The translations under genes and the position numbers were made by a program. From positions 248,001 to 312,000 of the forward strand of contig CAVUFH010000001.1 in assembly GCA_963740835.1 (NCBI GenBank): 64,000 bases of DNA, written 5' to 3'. Each line of letters begins with the position of its first letter. Position 1 is the first letter of the stretch. The notes under the pieces were generated by a model. The model was not told the DNA's origin, made no database searches, and saw nothing but the letters and a program-made list of their open reading frames with translations. The stretch comes from CAVUFH01 sp963740835 (GTDB lineage: Bacteria; Actinomycetota; Acidimicrobiia; IMCC26256; PALSA-610). This document shows, piece after piece, positions 8,093-17,490 of this stretch.

Positions 8093-10585
8093 CTACCGGC
8101 GCGGCGGACGGCGCCGGCTGCCGCCACTGCGGGGCCGGCCACCACCACGGCGATCGCCACCCGCGGGAACGGGCGGCGGCTCCTCGGCCGGGCCGAGCTC
8201 GCCGAACTCCTCGCGCGCCTGCGTGTCCCAGAACGCCTCGAACGACGCGGTCTCCCGCGGCGCGCGGTCGTCCGCACCACGATCAGACCGGTCGCCACCA
8301 CGATCACCACGGTCGCGGTCACCGCGATCGGAGCGCGGCGGGCGCGCGCTGCGCTCACCGTTCGAGTCGTCGCCGCCGCCCTCGGGTTCGTCACCGACGA
8401 GCGAGAGCGAGAGCTTGCCGTTCTGGTCGATGTCGTCGACCTTCACCTCGAGCTCGTCACCGAGCGCGAGCACGTCCTCGACCCGGTCGATGCGCTTGCC
8501 TCGACCGAGCTTCGAGATGTGGATCAAGCCGTCGCGCCCCGGCAGGATGTTGACGAACGCACCGAACTTGGTGATGTTCACGACCCGGCCGGTGTAGACC
8601 GCGCCGACCTCGGCGGTCGGCGGGTCGAGGATCAGCTCGATCCGGCGGCGAGCCTCGGTGACCGCGGCGCCGTCCTTCGAGCCGATGGACACGAGGCCCA
8701 TGCCGTCGTCGTCCTGCACCGAGATGTCGGCGCCGGTCTCCTGCTGGATCGTGTTGATGACTTTGCCCTTGGGTCCGATCACCTCGCCGATCTTGTCGAT
8801 CGGGATCTCGAAGCTGACGATCTTCGGTGCGGTGTCGCGGACGTCCTCGCGCGGCGCGGCGATCGCGTCGTGCATGACCTCGAGGATCTTGAGGCGAGCT
8901 TCCTTCGCCTGACGCAGCGCCTGCGCGAGCACGTCGGCCGGGATGCCTTCGATCTTCGTGTCGAGCTGCAACGCGGTGACGAACTCCGACGTCCCCGCGA
9001 CCTTGAAGTCCATGTCGCCGAACGCGTCCTCGGCACCGAGAATGTCGGTGAGCGTCGTGTATTTACCTTCGGCGTACACCAATCCCATCGCGATGCCTGC
9101 GACCGGTGCCTTGATCGGCACGCCCGCGTCCATCAGCGAGAGCGTCGAACCGCAGACCGACGCCATCGACGTGGAACCGTTCGACGCGAGCACGTCCGAG
9201 ACGACACGCAGCGTGTACGGCCACTCGTGAGAGTCCGGGACGACGGGGAGCAACGCACGCTCGGCGAGCGCACCGTGACCGATCTCCCGCCGCTTCGGCG
9301 AACCCACTCTTCCCGTCTCGCCGGTGGAGAACGGCGGGAAGTTGTAGTGGTGCATGTAACGCTTCTTCTCGTCCAACGTGATCGTGTCGAGCATCTGCTC
9401 CATGCGCGGCATGCCGAGCGTAAGCACCGACAGGACCTGCGTCTCGCCCCGCTGGAACAGGCCGGTACCGTGCGCGGTCGGGACGATGCCGACCTCGGCA
9501 GAAAGCGGCCGGATGTCGGCCGGTCCGCGACCGTCGATGCGAACGCCATCGTTGACGATGCGCTTGCGGGTCACTTCCTTCTGCAAGGAGCGGAACGCGC
9601 GCCGTACGGCCACTGCCTCCTCGGGGAAGCGGCCCGGCGCGTCCGTGGTGCCGACGAGGTGGGCGAGGAAACCGGCTTCGATCTCCGCGAGCTGTGCGTT
9701 GCGTTCGGTCTTGTCGGCGATGCCCATCGCCGCGGCCGTCGCGGTCTCGGCGTGCTGCTTCACTGCCGCGTAGACCTCGGGCGAGTAGTCGACGGCGGGC
9801 AGGTACTCGATCGCCTCGACCGGTCCGTTCGCCTTCTCGTTCGCCTCACGGAGCTGCGTCTGCAGATCGATGGAAGCCGCGATCCACCGCTTGGACTCCT
9901 CGAGTCCCGCGGCGATCGTTTCCTCGGTGACCTTCGGCGCGCCGTCCTCGTAGAGCTTCCAGGAGTGCTCGGTGCCGCCGGCCTCGACCATCATGATCGC
10001 GACGTCGCCGTCGTCGAGCTTGCGACCGGCGACGACGATCTCGAACGTGGCTTCGTCGCCCTCTTGGTACGTCGGGTGCGCGATCCAGCTGCCGTTGTGG
10101 TGCGCGAGCCGCACCGCACCGATCGGACCGTTGAACGGGATGCCGGACACCGTGAGCGCGGCCGACGCGCCGTTGATCGAGGCGACGTCGTGCGGGTTCT
10201 CGAGGTCGACGCCGAGGATGGTCGCGATGACCTGCACCTCGTTGCGGAAGTCGCTCGGGAACGACGGCCGCAGCGGCCGGTCGGTCAGGCGCGCGGTGAG
10301 GATCGCGTGCTCGCCCGGCCGACCTTCACGACGGAAGAACGACCCGGGGATCTTGCCGGCGGCGTACGCGCGCTCTTCGACGTCGACGGTGAGGGGGAAG
10401 AAGTCGATGCCTTCCCGGGGCTTGGACGTGCACACGGTGGAGAGCACCGTGGTGTCGCCGACGCGCACGACGACCGCGCCGTCGGCGAGGTTGGCGAAGC
10501 GACCGGTTTCGAGGGTCATCTCGAGGCCGGCGGCGTTGATGGGACCGCTGACGCGGACGACGGACTCAGTCGTCGTATCGCTCAT
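8093..10585 (-). CDS. pnp: polyribonucleotide nucleotidyltransferase (PNPase)
   Basis: Phosphorolytic 3'-5' exoribonuclease, 830 aa. Two RNase PH domains are visible: the first with FFPLTVDVEERAYAAGKIPG and FRREGRPGEHAIL, the second with GVRIDGRGPADIRPLSAEVG and DFKVAGTSEFVTALQLDTKI. A KH domain (IGKVIGPKGKVINTIQ region) and an S1 domain (GAVYTGRVVNITKFGAFVNI) follow. The tail is rich in Arg, Asp and Gly (GDRDRGDRGGDRSDRG), longer than in E. coli and typical of actinobacteria; it may bind RNA. The start ATG at 10583-10585 is preceded by GAGAGG that is buried in a leader hairpin (see leader). Confidence 0.95.
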   Translation of the reverse strand: MSDTTTESVVRVSGPINAAGLEMTLETGRFANLADGAVVVRVGDTTVLSTVCTSKPREGIDFFPLTVDVEERAYAAGKIPGSFFRREGRPGEHAILTARLTDRPLRPSFPSDFRNEVQVIATILGVDLENPHDVASINGASAALTVSGIPFNGPIGAVRLAHHNGSWIAHPTYQEGDEATFEIVVAGRKLDDGDVAIMMVEAGGTEHSWKLYEDGAPKVTEETIAAGLEESKRWIAASIDLQTQLREANEKANGPVEAIEYLPAVDYSPEVYAAVKQHAETATAAAMGIADKTERNAQLAEIEAGFLAHLVGTTDAPGRFPEEAVAVRRAFRSLQKEVTRKRIVNDGVRIDGRGPADIRPLSAEVGIVPTAHGTGLFQRGETQVLSVLTLGMPRMEQMLDTITLDEKKRYMHHYNFPPFSTGETGRVGSPKRREIGHGALAERALLPVVPDSHEWPYTLRVVSDVLASNGSTSMASVCGSTLSLMDAGVPIKAPVAGIAMGLVYAEGKYTTLTDILGAEDAFGDMDFKVAGTSEFVTALQLDTKIEGIPADVLAQALRQAKEARLKILEVMHDAIAAPREDVRDTAPKIVSFEIPIDKIGEVIGPKGKVINTIQQETGADISVQDDDGMGLVSIGSKDGAAVTEARRRIELILDPPTAEVGAVYTGRVVNITKFGAFVNILPGRDGLIHISKLGRGKRIDRVEDVLALGDELEVKVDDIDQNGKLSLSLVGDEPEGGGDDSNGERSARPPRSDRGDRDRGDRGGDRSDRGADDRAPRETASFEAFWDTQAREEFGELGPAEEPPPVPAGGDRRGGGRPRSGGSRRRPPRR

Positions 10586-10679
10586 GGGCGGGAACCTCTC
10601 TTGTCAGGTGGAGAGGATCCGGTTCCCAGTTGTCAGCGTCCTGGCGGGCTTCGCCCGCCGGGCGCTCGCGACTGACAAC
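10586..10679 (-). promoter_or_regulatory. structured 5' leader of pnp (candidate Actino-pnp-type element)
   Basis: Two hairpins precede pnp. The distal one pairs GTTGTCAG (10672-10679) with CTGACAAC (10629-10636) and encloses a GCG/CGC plus CC/GG stem and the inner stem GGCGGGC-GAA-GCCCGCC (10643-10659). The proximal one pairs GGGAA with TTCCC (10590-10594 / 10623-10627) and CCTCTC with GAGAGG (10595-10600 / 10611-10616). The copy of GAGAGG at 10595-10600 on the minus strand is the ribosome binding site, so it is sequestered. PNPase is known to autoregulate through leader hairpins, and an Actino-pnp RNA motif is known in this position; the match to that motif is inferred from place and shape. 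Confidence 0.6.
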
Positions 10680-10718
10680 CGACGTCTCTCTCGCGGTGTT
10701 GGTCTCTCGCGGTTTTGG

Positions 10719-10751
10719 AAATGCAAACGAGGAGCGGACGATCCGCTCCTC
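10719..10751 (-). terminator. rho-independent terminator of rpsO
   Basis: On the minus strand a perfect 10-bp stem, GAGGAGCGGA and TCCGCTCCTC with a 3-nt loop (10729-10751), is followed by GTTTGCATTT. It lies 13 bp after the rpsO stop and separates rpsO from the pnp leader. Some read-through into pnp is likely given the short T tract. Confidence 0.7.
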
Positions 10752-10763
10752 GAGGAAGTACCG

Positions 10764-11021
10764 CTACCGGCGAATGCCCAGTTTGGCGATGATCGATCGG
10801 TATCGCTCGACGTCGTTGCGCCTCAGGTAATCGAGGAGGCGGCGGCGGCGGCCGACGAGCATCAGCAAGCCTCGTTGGCTGTGGAAGTCCTTTTTGTGGA
10901 CCTTCATGTGCTCGGTCAGGTGACGGATGCGCTCCGAAAGGATCGCGATCTGGACTTCGGCCGAGCCGGTATCGGTCTCGTGGAGCCGGTGTTCAGTGAT
11001 CGTTGCGGTCTTGTCGGGCAT
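10764..11021 (-). CDS. rpsO: 30S ribosomal protein S15
   Basis: Primary 16S rRNA-binding protein of the small-subunit platform, 85 aa (family 85-90). The sequence contains the signature region TGSAEVQIAILSERIRHLTEHM, then HKKDFHSQRGLLMLVGRRRRLLDYL and the ending YRSIIAKLGIRR. It is located between ribF and pnp, its normal place. Confidence 0.97.
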   Translation of the reverse strand: MPDKTATITEHRLHETDTGSAEVQIAILSERIRHLTEHMKVHKKDFHSQRGLLMLVGRRRRLLDYLRRNDVERYRSIIAKLGIRR

Positions 11022-11088
11022 CGCGCGCGCTGAAACCTTCGTCAGGTACGGGTACGGCCTGGAAGGCTACCAGAAGGTCCTCGGGCGC

Positions 11089-12057
11089 TCAGGGAACGTC
11101 CTGGACCAGCCGGCGGGTCTCGGCGACGTCCCGGTGCATCTGGGCAACGAGGTCGTCGACGGTCGCGAACCGCTCCTGGCCCCGGAGGTGGTGCAAGAAC
11201 GCGACGCTCGCGAGCTGGCCGTAGAGATCGCCGTCGAAGTCGAGCACGAAGGCCTCGAGCAGCCGCATCCCGGCCTCCGCGTAGAACGTCGGCCGCCGGC
11301 CGAGCGAGATCGCCGCGGGCCGCGGCACGCCGTCGGCGCCGGTGAAGCGCCCGGCGTACACGCCGTCGGCCGGCAGGCACACCCGCCCGGGGACGGCGAC
11401 GTTCGCGGTCGGGAACCCGAGCTCACGCCCGCGTGCGTCGCCGTGCTCGACTGGTCCACGCACCTCGTGCGGCCGGCCGAGGATGCGGGCGGCCTCCGCG
11501 ACGTCGCCCGCGCCGAGGAGGCTGCGGATGCGGGTCGAGGAGTACGGCGGCGCGTTGTCGGCGGCCGTGCTGCCGTCGGCGGACGCGACGAGACCGAGAC
11601 CGAGGACCTCGAACCCGAGCTCCGCGCCCATCCGTTGGAGCAGGGGGACGTCGCCGTGGCGCCGGTACCCGAAGTGAAAGTCGGCGCCCACGACCACGAG
11701 GCGCGTACGCAGCGCGCTCGCGAGGACGTCGGAGACGAACTCCTCCGCGGTCTCCTTGCTGCGCGCTTCGTCGAAGGTGAGCACGACACACTCGTCGACG
11801 GTCTCGGTCGCATCGACGAGCTCGAGCCGTTGTTCGAGCGTCGTCAGCAACCCCGGCACCGATTCAGGGCGGACGATCTCGGCCGGATGCCGGTCGAAGG
11901 TGAGGACGGTCGCGGACAGCCCGCGCGCCTTGGCGAGGTCTCGGACGAGCCGCAGCACCGCCTGATGACCGAGGTGCACGCCGTCGAACGCGCCGATCGT
12001 GACGACACGACCGGTCGCCGTCGTCGGCACGTCCGCGAGGTCGCGGTAGACCTTCAC
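11089..12057 (-). CDS. ribF: bifunctional riboflavin kinase / FAD synthetase
   Basis: Makes FMN and then FAD from riboflavin; 322 aa. The N-terminal adenylyltransferase domain has TIGAFDGVHLGHQAVL (the GxFDGxHxGH nucleotide motif) and VGADFHFGYRRHGD; SSTRIRSLLGAGDV is the ISSTxIR-type loop. The C-terminal kinase domain has RGRELGFPTANV (conserved PTAN motif) and LPADGVYAGRF. It overlaps truB by 4 bp, so the genes are co-translated. Confidence 0.95.
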   Translation of the reverse strand: MKVYRDLADVPTTATGRVVTIGAFDGVHLGHQAVLRLVRDLAKARGLSATVLTFDRHPAEIVRPESVPGLLTTLEQRLELVDATETVDECVVLTFDEARSKETAEEFVSDVLASALRTRLVVVGADFHFGYRRHGDVPLLQRMGAELGFEVLGLGLVASADGSTAADNAPPYSSTRIRSLLGAGDVAEAARILGRPHEVRGPVEHGDARGRELGFPTANVAVPGRVCLPADGVYAGRFTGADGVPRPAAISLGRRPTFYAEAGMRLLEAFVLDFDGDLYGQLASVAFLHHLRGQERFATVDDLVAQMHRDVAETRRLVQDVP

Positions 12058-12971
12058 TGCTGCTCCGCGAGCACGACGATCGGCTTCACGCCGGCGCCGC
12101 GGCGTTCGTAGACGGCCAGCAGCTGCTCGGCGTCGTCGACGACTGCGAACGGCCCGGCGCCCGCGTCCTCGGGAACCAGCGCGCGGCTCGCGAACGTCGC
12201 GCCGTGCGCGACCGCGCGCACCTCGTCACCGTGCACGACGATCGTTTCGAGATCACGCATCGCGGCGCGCGGAGTGACCACGTAGGCCGGTGGATCGGCC
12301 TCGATCGCTTCGAGAGAATGGGCCTCGTCGACGGCGAACGAACCGACCCGCGTGCGCCGGAGCCCGCCGAGGTGCGCGCAGCCGCCGAGCGCGGCGCCGA
12401 GATCGGCGGCGAAGGAGCGCACGTAGGTGCCACTCGAACAGTCCAGCACGATCGAGACCTCGGGATAGGGGCCGGGGTCGAACGCGATGATCTCGATGCG
12501 ATTGATCCGCACCGACCGCGGCGCCCGCTCGATCTCCTCGCCGCGACGCGCCAGCTCGTACAGGCGCTGGCCCTTGACCTTGATCGCGGAGACCATCGGC
12601 GGGATCTGCTGCGACTCACCGAGGAAGCCACGCGACGCCTGTTCCACCTGCGCGCGCGTCAGCGGCATCTCCGCCCGCTCGAGGACCGCGCCGGACGCGT
12701 CGAGCGAGTCGGTCGCGATGCCGAACACGACCCGCGCTTCGTAGGTCTTCGTCGTCTCCTGCAGGAACCGCAACAACCGCGTGACACGACCCAACCCGAC
12801 GAGCAGCACACCGGTCGCGTCGGGATCGAGCGTGCCGGCGTGCCCGACCCGCCGCTGCCCGTAGAACCGGCGCAGTTTCCCGACGACGTCGTGCGACGTC
12901 CACCCGGCCGGCTTGTCCACGATCACGAGACCATCGGTGGGGACCACGCGCCCGTTGGTGGGTTCCGTCAC
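12054..12971 (-). CDS. truB: tRNA pseudouridine(55) synthase
   Basis: Converts U55 of the tRNA T-loop to pseudouridine. The catalytic Asp lies in GHAGTLDPDATGVLLVGLG; the preceding VDKPAGWTSHDVV and the later PPMVSAIKVKGQRLYELARRG are TruB hallmarks. The PUA-like C-terminal region follows. Starts at GTG 12969-12971 (305 aa, MTEPTNGRV) or GTG 12945-12947 (297 aa, MVPTDGLVIVDKP) are both possible, and neither has a clear ribosome binding site. The frame remains open further upstream inside the DHH gene. Confidence 0.92.
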   Translation of the reverse strand: MTEPTNGRVVPTDGLVIVDKPAGWTSHDVVGKLRRFYGQRRVGHAGTLDPDATGVLLVGLGRVTRLLRFLQETTKTYEARVVFGIATDSLDASGAVLERAEMPLTRAQVEQASRGFLGESQQIPPMVSAIKVKGQRLYELARRGEEIERAPRSVRINRIEIIAFDPGPYPEVSIVLDCSSGTYVRSFAADLGAALGGCAHLGGLRRTRVGSFAVDEAHSLEAIEADPPAYVVTPRAAMRDLETIVVHGDEVRAVAHGATFASRALVPEDAGAGPFAVVDDAEQLLAVYERRGAGVKPIVVLAEQQ

Positions 12972-12984
12972 GACGGCGCGCTCG

Positions 12985-13950
12985 TCAGAGATGCGCGAGG
13001 ATCTTGCGCACCACCGCGTCGGCCGGGTCTTCGCTCGTGAAGCCGGCCGCAAACCGGTGGCCGCCCCCGCCTTGGTACTCGGCGATCCGACAGACGTCGA
13101 CGTCACCGACCGAACGCAGGCTGACGCGCCAGCCGCCATCGGGGCCTTCCTTCAGCACGCACGCGACATCGGCCTCTCGGGTGCGGCGCACGACGTCGAT
13201 GAGGCCCTCGACCTCCTCGAACGACACGCCGTAGCGCGCGAGGTCGGCCTGCGTGACCTTCGCCCACACGAACTGCTTCTCCGGAACCAACACCGCATCC
13301 GCGAGGACCGAGGCGAGCAGCTGCAGATACGCGAACCGGTGCTCCTCGAACAGCGTGCGACACAACCGCGCGATCGGCAGCTCGAACGAGGCGAGCTCCC
13401 GGGCGAGGTCGAAGACCTCCGGCGTCGTCGACTCGTACTGGAATCGGCCGGTGTCGCAAACGAGCGCGGCGTAGAGACAGATCGCGGCGTCGCGGGTGAG
13501 TGGCATGCCCATGCGGGCGACCAACCGCCGCACCAGCGTGCCGCTCGCGGCGGCGCGCGGATCGATGACGTTGATCGATCCGTACTGCTGGTTCGAGAGG
13601 TGGTGATCGATGACAATGAGCTCGGAGGCCGCTTTCGCGTTCCGCTCGAGGTCGCCGAGCCGGTCGAGGGAACCCGAGTCGAAGGTGATCATCACTTCGG
13701 GTTCGGTCGGGAAGCGCTCGGGTGGGGTCAGCAGATCGAGGCCCGGCAGCTCCCGGTAATGCGGCGCCACGACAAACGGCTCGGAGTATGACGCCACGGA
13801 GTCGCGGCCGGCCGCGCGCAGCACGTGGTGCAGTGCGAGCATCGACCCGAGCGCGTCGCCGTCCGGGCTCATGTGACACGCGAGCGCGACTTGCTGCGCC
13901 CGCAGGATTGCATCGGCCGCGCGCGTCAGCGCGTCGTCGACGTTAAGCAT
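12985..13950 (-). CDS. nrnA: DHH/DHHA1 phosphoesterase (NrnA-like)
   Basis: Probable nano-RNase / 3'-phosphoadenosine 5'-phosphate phosphatase of the bifunctional oligoribonuclease family, 321 aa. Metal motifs are HMSPDGDALGS, FDSGSLDRLG, the DHH core IVIDHHLSN and VCDTGRFQYEST; the DHHA1 motif GGGHRFAAGF is near the C-terminus. It lies between rbfA and truB, the usual actinobacterial position. Family membership is certain; substrate (nanoRNA, pAp or cyclic dinucleotide product) is inferred. Confidence 0.88.
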   Translation of the reverse strand: MLNVDDALTRAADAILRAQQVALACHMSPDGDALGSMLALHHVLRAAGRDSVASYSEPFVVAPHYRELPGLDLLTPPERFPTEPEVMITFDSGSLDRLGDLERNAKAASELIVIDHHLSNQQYGSINVIDPRAAASGTLVRRLVARMGMPLTRDAAICLYAALVCDTGRFQYESTTPEVFDLARELASFELPIARLCRTLFEEHRFAYLQLLASVLADAVLVPEKQFVWAKVTQADLARYGVSFEEVEGLIDVVRRTREADVACVLKEGPDGGWRVSLRSVGDVDVCRIAEYQGGGGHRFAAGFTSEDPADAVVRKILAHL

Positions 13951-13962
13951 CGTTCCCCGCGG

Positions 13963-14352
13963 TCATTCGATCTCGTCCTTGTCGAGCGCGACGTCGCCGC
14001 GCAGGATCTCTTCGATGCGCTGCCCCGAGAGGATGCCGGGGTCGGCCTCGAACACGAGCGCCGGCACCTGGCGGATGCGCAATTGCTTTCCCACAACGCT
14101 ACGCAGGTGTGGCCCGGCCGCGCGCAACCCGGCGAGGGCGGCATCCGCGATGTTGCCGGTGGTGTCGGTGGTCTCGGCGCCGAGCGTCGAGAAGAAGACC
14201 TTGGCGCGCGACAGGTCGCGCGTCACGTCCACACCCGTGATCGTGACCAGCTCCAGGCGCGGATCCGAGAGCCGCTCCAGTTCCTCGGCGAGCACCTCGA
14301 GCAGCGACTCGTTCAGACGGGCGGTGCGCGGGTACTTGCGGGGCGAGGTCAC
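13963..14352 (-). CDS. rbfA: 30S ribosome-binding factor RbfA
   Basis: Ribosome maturation factor acting late in 30S assembly, 129 aa. The start GTG 14350-14352 (MTSPRKYPRTARLNESLLEV) gives the family N-terminus and overlaps the ylxP stop as GTGA. Family features are the helical N-terminus, DPRLELVTITGVDVTRDLSRAKVFFS, and the single-KH fold region ending in LRIRQVPALVFEADPG. The longer open frame runs through ylxP and is not used. Confidence 0.93.
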   Translation of the reverse strand: MTSPRKYPRTARLNESLLEVLAEELERLSDPRLELVTITGVDVTRDLSRAKVFFSTLGAETTDTTGNIADAALAGLRAAGPHLRSVVGKQLRIRQVPALVFEADPGILSGQRIEEILRGDVALDKDEIE

Positions 14353-14639
14353 GCTTGGTCCAGCCAGTTCGTCTCGGTGTCGAGGAGCTCCACATCTGGA
14401 GCCGCGGCGACGAAACGCTCGACCGAGTCGAGCACCTCCTGCAGATGCGATGGCGATCCGTCCACCAGCGCCACCCCGATCGCGGCGCGCTGCCATGTGT
14501 CCTGATGACCGACTTCGGCAACCGAGACCTTGAACCGGTGCCGGAGCCCGTCGACGATCGGACGGATCGCGGCGCGCTTCGACTTCAACGACCGACTCTC
14601 GGGGACGTGGAGCTCAAAACACACCGCGGCCGCGTGCAC
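14349..14639 (-). CDS. ylxP: DUF503 family protein YlxP
   Basis: Small conserved protein (96 aa) always found in the nusA-infB-rbfA region; in Gram-positives it is proposed to help 30S assembly. The start GTG 14637-14639 gives MHAAAVCFELHVPESRSLKS, and RFKVSVAEVGHQDTWQRAAI is the family signature. A GAGGGAC sequence precedes the start by about 9 nt. In the raw sequence the same frame is joined to the 5' part of infB because of the frameshift there, so automatic calls may show one false infB-ylxP fusion. Confidence 0.88.
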   Translation of the reverse strand: MHAAAVCFELHVPESRSLKSKRAAIRPIVDGLRHRFKVSVAEVGHQDTWQRAAIGVALVDGSPSHLQEVLDSVERFVAAAPDVELLDTETNWLDQA

Positions 14640-14671
14640 GAATATCGGTCCCTCGCTCCCGCCTGCGTGAA

Positions 14672-17468
14672 CTACACGCGGGCGATTTCGCGGTCTTCGT
14701 AGGTCTCGATGACGTCGCCCGCCTTGAGGTCCTGGTAGTTGTCGAGCCCGATTCCGCACTCGAACCCGTCCCGAACCTCTCGGACGTCGTCCTTGAACCG
14801 TCGCAGCGACGAGATCGCGCCCTTCCAGATGATCGTGCCGTCCCGGAGGAACCGGACCTTCGACCCGCGGGTGATCACACCGCTCGTGACGAAGCAACCG
14901 GCAACCCGGCCGACACGGGGCACGCTGAACACTTCGCGCACCTCGGCGTCGCCGGTGACCACCTCTTCGAACTCCGGCTTGAGCAGACCGACGAGCGCGT
15001 TGTTGACGTCCTCGAGGACGTTGTAGATGACCTCGTACAGACGCAACTCGACGCTCTCGCGCTCCGCGAGCTCCACGCGCGTTCCGATCGGGACGCACGT
15101 TGAAACCGATGACCGTCGCGTTCGAGACGACCGCGAGGTTGATGTCGGACTCGCTGATCCCGCCCACACCGCGATGCACGAACGACAAACGCACTTCGTC
15201 GTGGTCCGCGTCGAGCTTGCGCAGCGCGTCGGTGAGCGCTTCGAGCGAACCTTGCGTGTCGGACTTCACGATCAAATTGAGCGTCGCGACCTCGCCGCGC
15301 TGCACCATCGCGAACACGTCCTCGAGGCGGGCGCCGCCCGAGAGCATCATCGTGCTGCGCTGCGCCGCGGTCTTGCGCCGGTGCGCGCGGGCCTCGGCGA
15401 CCGTGCGGGCGATCTTGTCGCTCGGCGCGACCCGGAGCTCGTCGCCCGCGAGGGGCACGTCGTCCAGGCCGAGCACCTCGACCGGTACCGACGGGCCGGC
15501 CACTTTGACCTGCTCGCCGCGCTCGTCGAACATCGCACGGACGCGTCCCCAAGCCTGCCCGGCGACGACGGTGTCACCGACGTGCAGCGAACCTTCTTCG
15601 ATGAGTGCCGTGACGACGGGACCGCGTCCCGGGTCCAGGTTGGACTCGAGCACGTACGCCTTCGCCGGCTTGTTCGGGTTGGCGACGAGGTCCTCGGCGA
15701 TCTCGGCGTCCGAGACGAGCAGCAGCGAATCGAGCAGCTCCTCGACGCCGACCCCAGTGGGCGCGGCGACGTCGAGCACGATCGTCTGGCCACCCCACTC
15801 CTCCGGCACGAGCTCCTGCTCCGTGAGCTGCTGACGAACGCGGGTCGGGTCGGCGTCCTCGCGGTCGGTCTTCGTCACCGCGACGACGATCGGCACATCG
15901 GCCGCGCGCGCGTGCGCGATCGCTTCCACGGTCTGCGGCATCACACCGTCGTCGGCGGCGACCACGAGGATCGCGATGTCGGTGACCTGCGCGCCGCGCG
16001 AACGCATCGCGGTGAACGCTTCGTGACCGGGCGTGTCGATGAACGTGATGCGCCGATCACCGCGATCGACTTGGTACGCGCCGATCGCCTGGGTGATGCC
16101 ACCGGCTTCGCCCGCGACGACGTTCGCGTGACGAATCGTGTCGAGCAGCGTGGTCTTGCCGTGGTCGACGTGACCCATCACGGTGATGACCGGCGGGCGC
16201 GGTTCGAGCAGCGCGTCGTCCTCGTCGTCGTCATCGTCGCCGGCGAGCAACGCGAGCAGCTCGATCTCCTGCTCTGAACCGGGCTCGACCAACAGCACCT
16301 GCGCGCCGAGAGTCTCCGCGATCAGTTCGATCATCTCGTCTGCGAGCGACGCGGTGGCCGTGACCATCTCGCCCGCCTCGAACAGGAGGCGCACGAGGTC
16401 GGCCGGTGTGCGGTTGAGGCGGGGCGCGAGCTCCTGGATCGTGGCGCCACGCGGCACGACGATCTCCCCTTCGGGGACCGGCGTGTCTGCGGGCGAGAGT
16501 CGCTGCGCCGCCGGTTCGAGCTCTTCGCGGTCGCGACGACGCTTCTTGCGCCGACGCTGCGGCGGGCCGCCCGGGCGACCCCGGCCGCCGAAGCCGCCCG
16601 GACCGCCACCAGGACCACCGCCGGGGCCGCCACCAGGACCACCACGGCCGCGACCGGGCGCGCCGGTGCGCGCGCCACCGGGTCCGCCGGCGTAGCCGCC
16701 GGGGGCGCCGCCACCACCAGGACCACCGGATCCGCCACGCGGTCCGCCGAAGCCACCACCGCCACCGCCACGTGGCCCAGCACCGCCGCCGCCGGGACGC
16801 GGTGAACCACCGCGCGGCGCGCCGCCGATCGGGCCACGCGGGGGCGGCGGAGGAACGCGGGCGCCGGGCGGGGGCGGGACGGGCTTGCCGCTCTGCGAGA
16901 CCGGAGGCCGCGGCGGCGCGCCGCGGCCGAGATCCGGTGCGGGAGGCGCGGCGGCCGGGGCCGGGGCCACCGATGCGGCGGCCGGGCGTTCGATGTCGCG
17001 TACCGGTCGGTCGGCAACCGGCGCGGGCGCCGGGCTCGGGGCGGGCATCGGGGGACGAGCGACCTCGGGCTCGGCCGGACGCGTGGGCGCGGCGGCCGGC
17101 GCGGGCGCCGGCGTGGAACGGACGACCCGGGCCGCGCTGCGCACGACGGCCGGCCGGGCGGGCTCCACCGAGGGACCGCCGGGGGGACCTTCGGGCGACT
17201 CGGCCGAAGGTTCGGGCGCGGTCGCGACCGGTGCCGGCGCGGGCGCGGGTTCCGGAACCGGCTCGGGTTCGGGCTCCGGCTCGGGCTTCTCCTGCTTCAG
17301 TCCCCGGGTGTCGGCCAGGCGCCGGACGCGATCGGCCGAGGGTTCGTCGATGCTCGAGGAGTGGCTCTTCACGCCGATCTTGAGCTCGGTCGCGAGCTCC
17401 ATCACGACGTGGTTGTCGACGCCCAGCTCCCGTGCGAGCTCGTAGACCCTGATCTTCTTCGTGGCCAA
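14672..17468 (-). CDS. infB: translation initiation factor IF-2, frameshifted in this sequence
   Basis: GTPase that brings initiator tRNA to the ribosome. The start is TTG 17466-17468 (MATKKIRVYELARELGV) with AGGA upstream. Residues about 60-300 are a low-complexity linker, first Pro/Ala/Glu-rich then almost pure Gly/Pro/Arg. The second IF2_N region (GATIQELAPRLNRTPADLV) and the G domain follow, with VMGHVDHGKTT, DTPGHEAFT and TKTD. The reading breaks at about 15085-15105 after GFNVRPDRNA and continues one base on as RVELAERESVELRLYEVIYN to EDREIARV. infB is essential and single-copy, so the one-base insertion is almost certainly a sequence error. Confidence 0.93.
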
Positions 17469-17490
17469 ACCCAGTCCGTTCCTGTGTGTA

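Noticed and set aside
14349..17468. Natural infB-ylxP fusion protein
   Set aside because: The fusion frame arises only because of the one-base shift; the correct IF-2 C-terminus is present in the next frame up to 14672 and ylxP has its own start and ribosome binding site.
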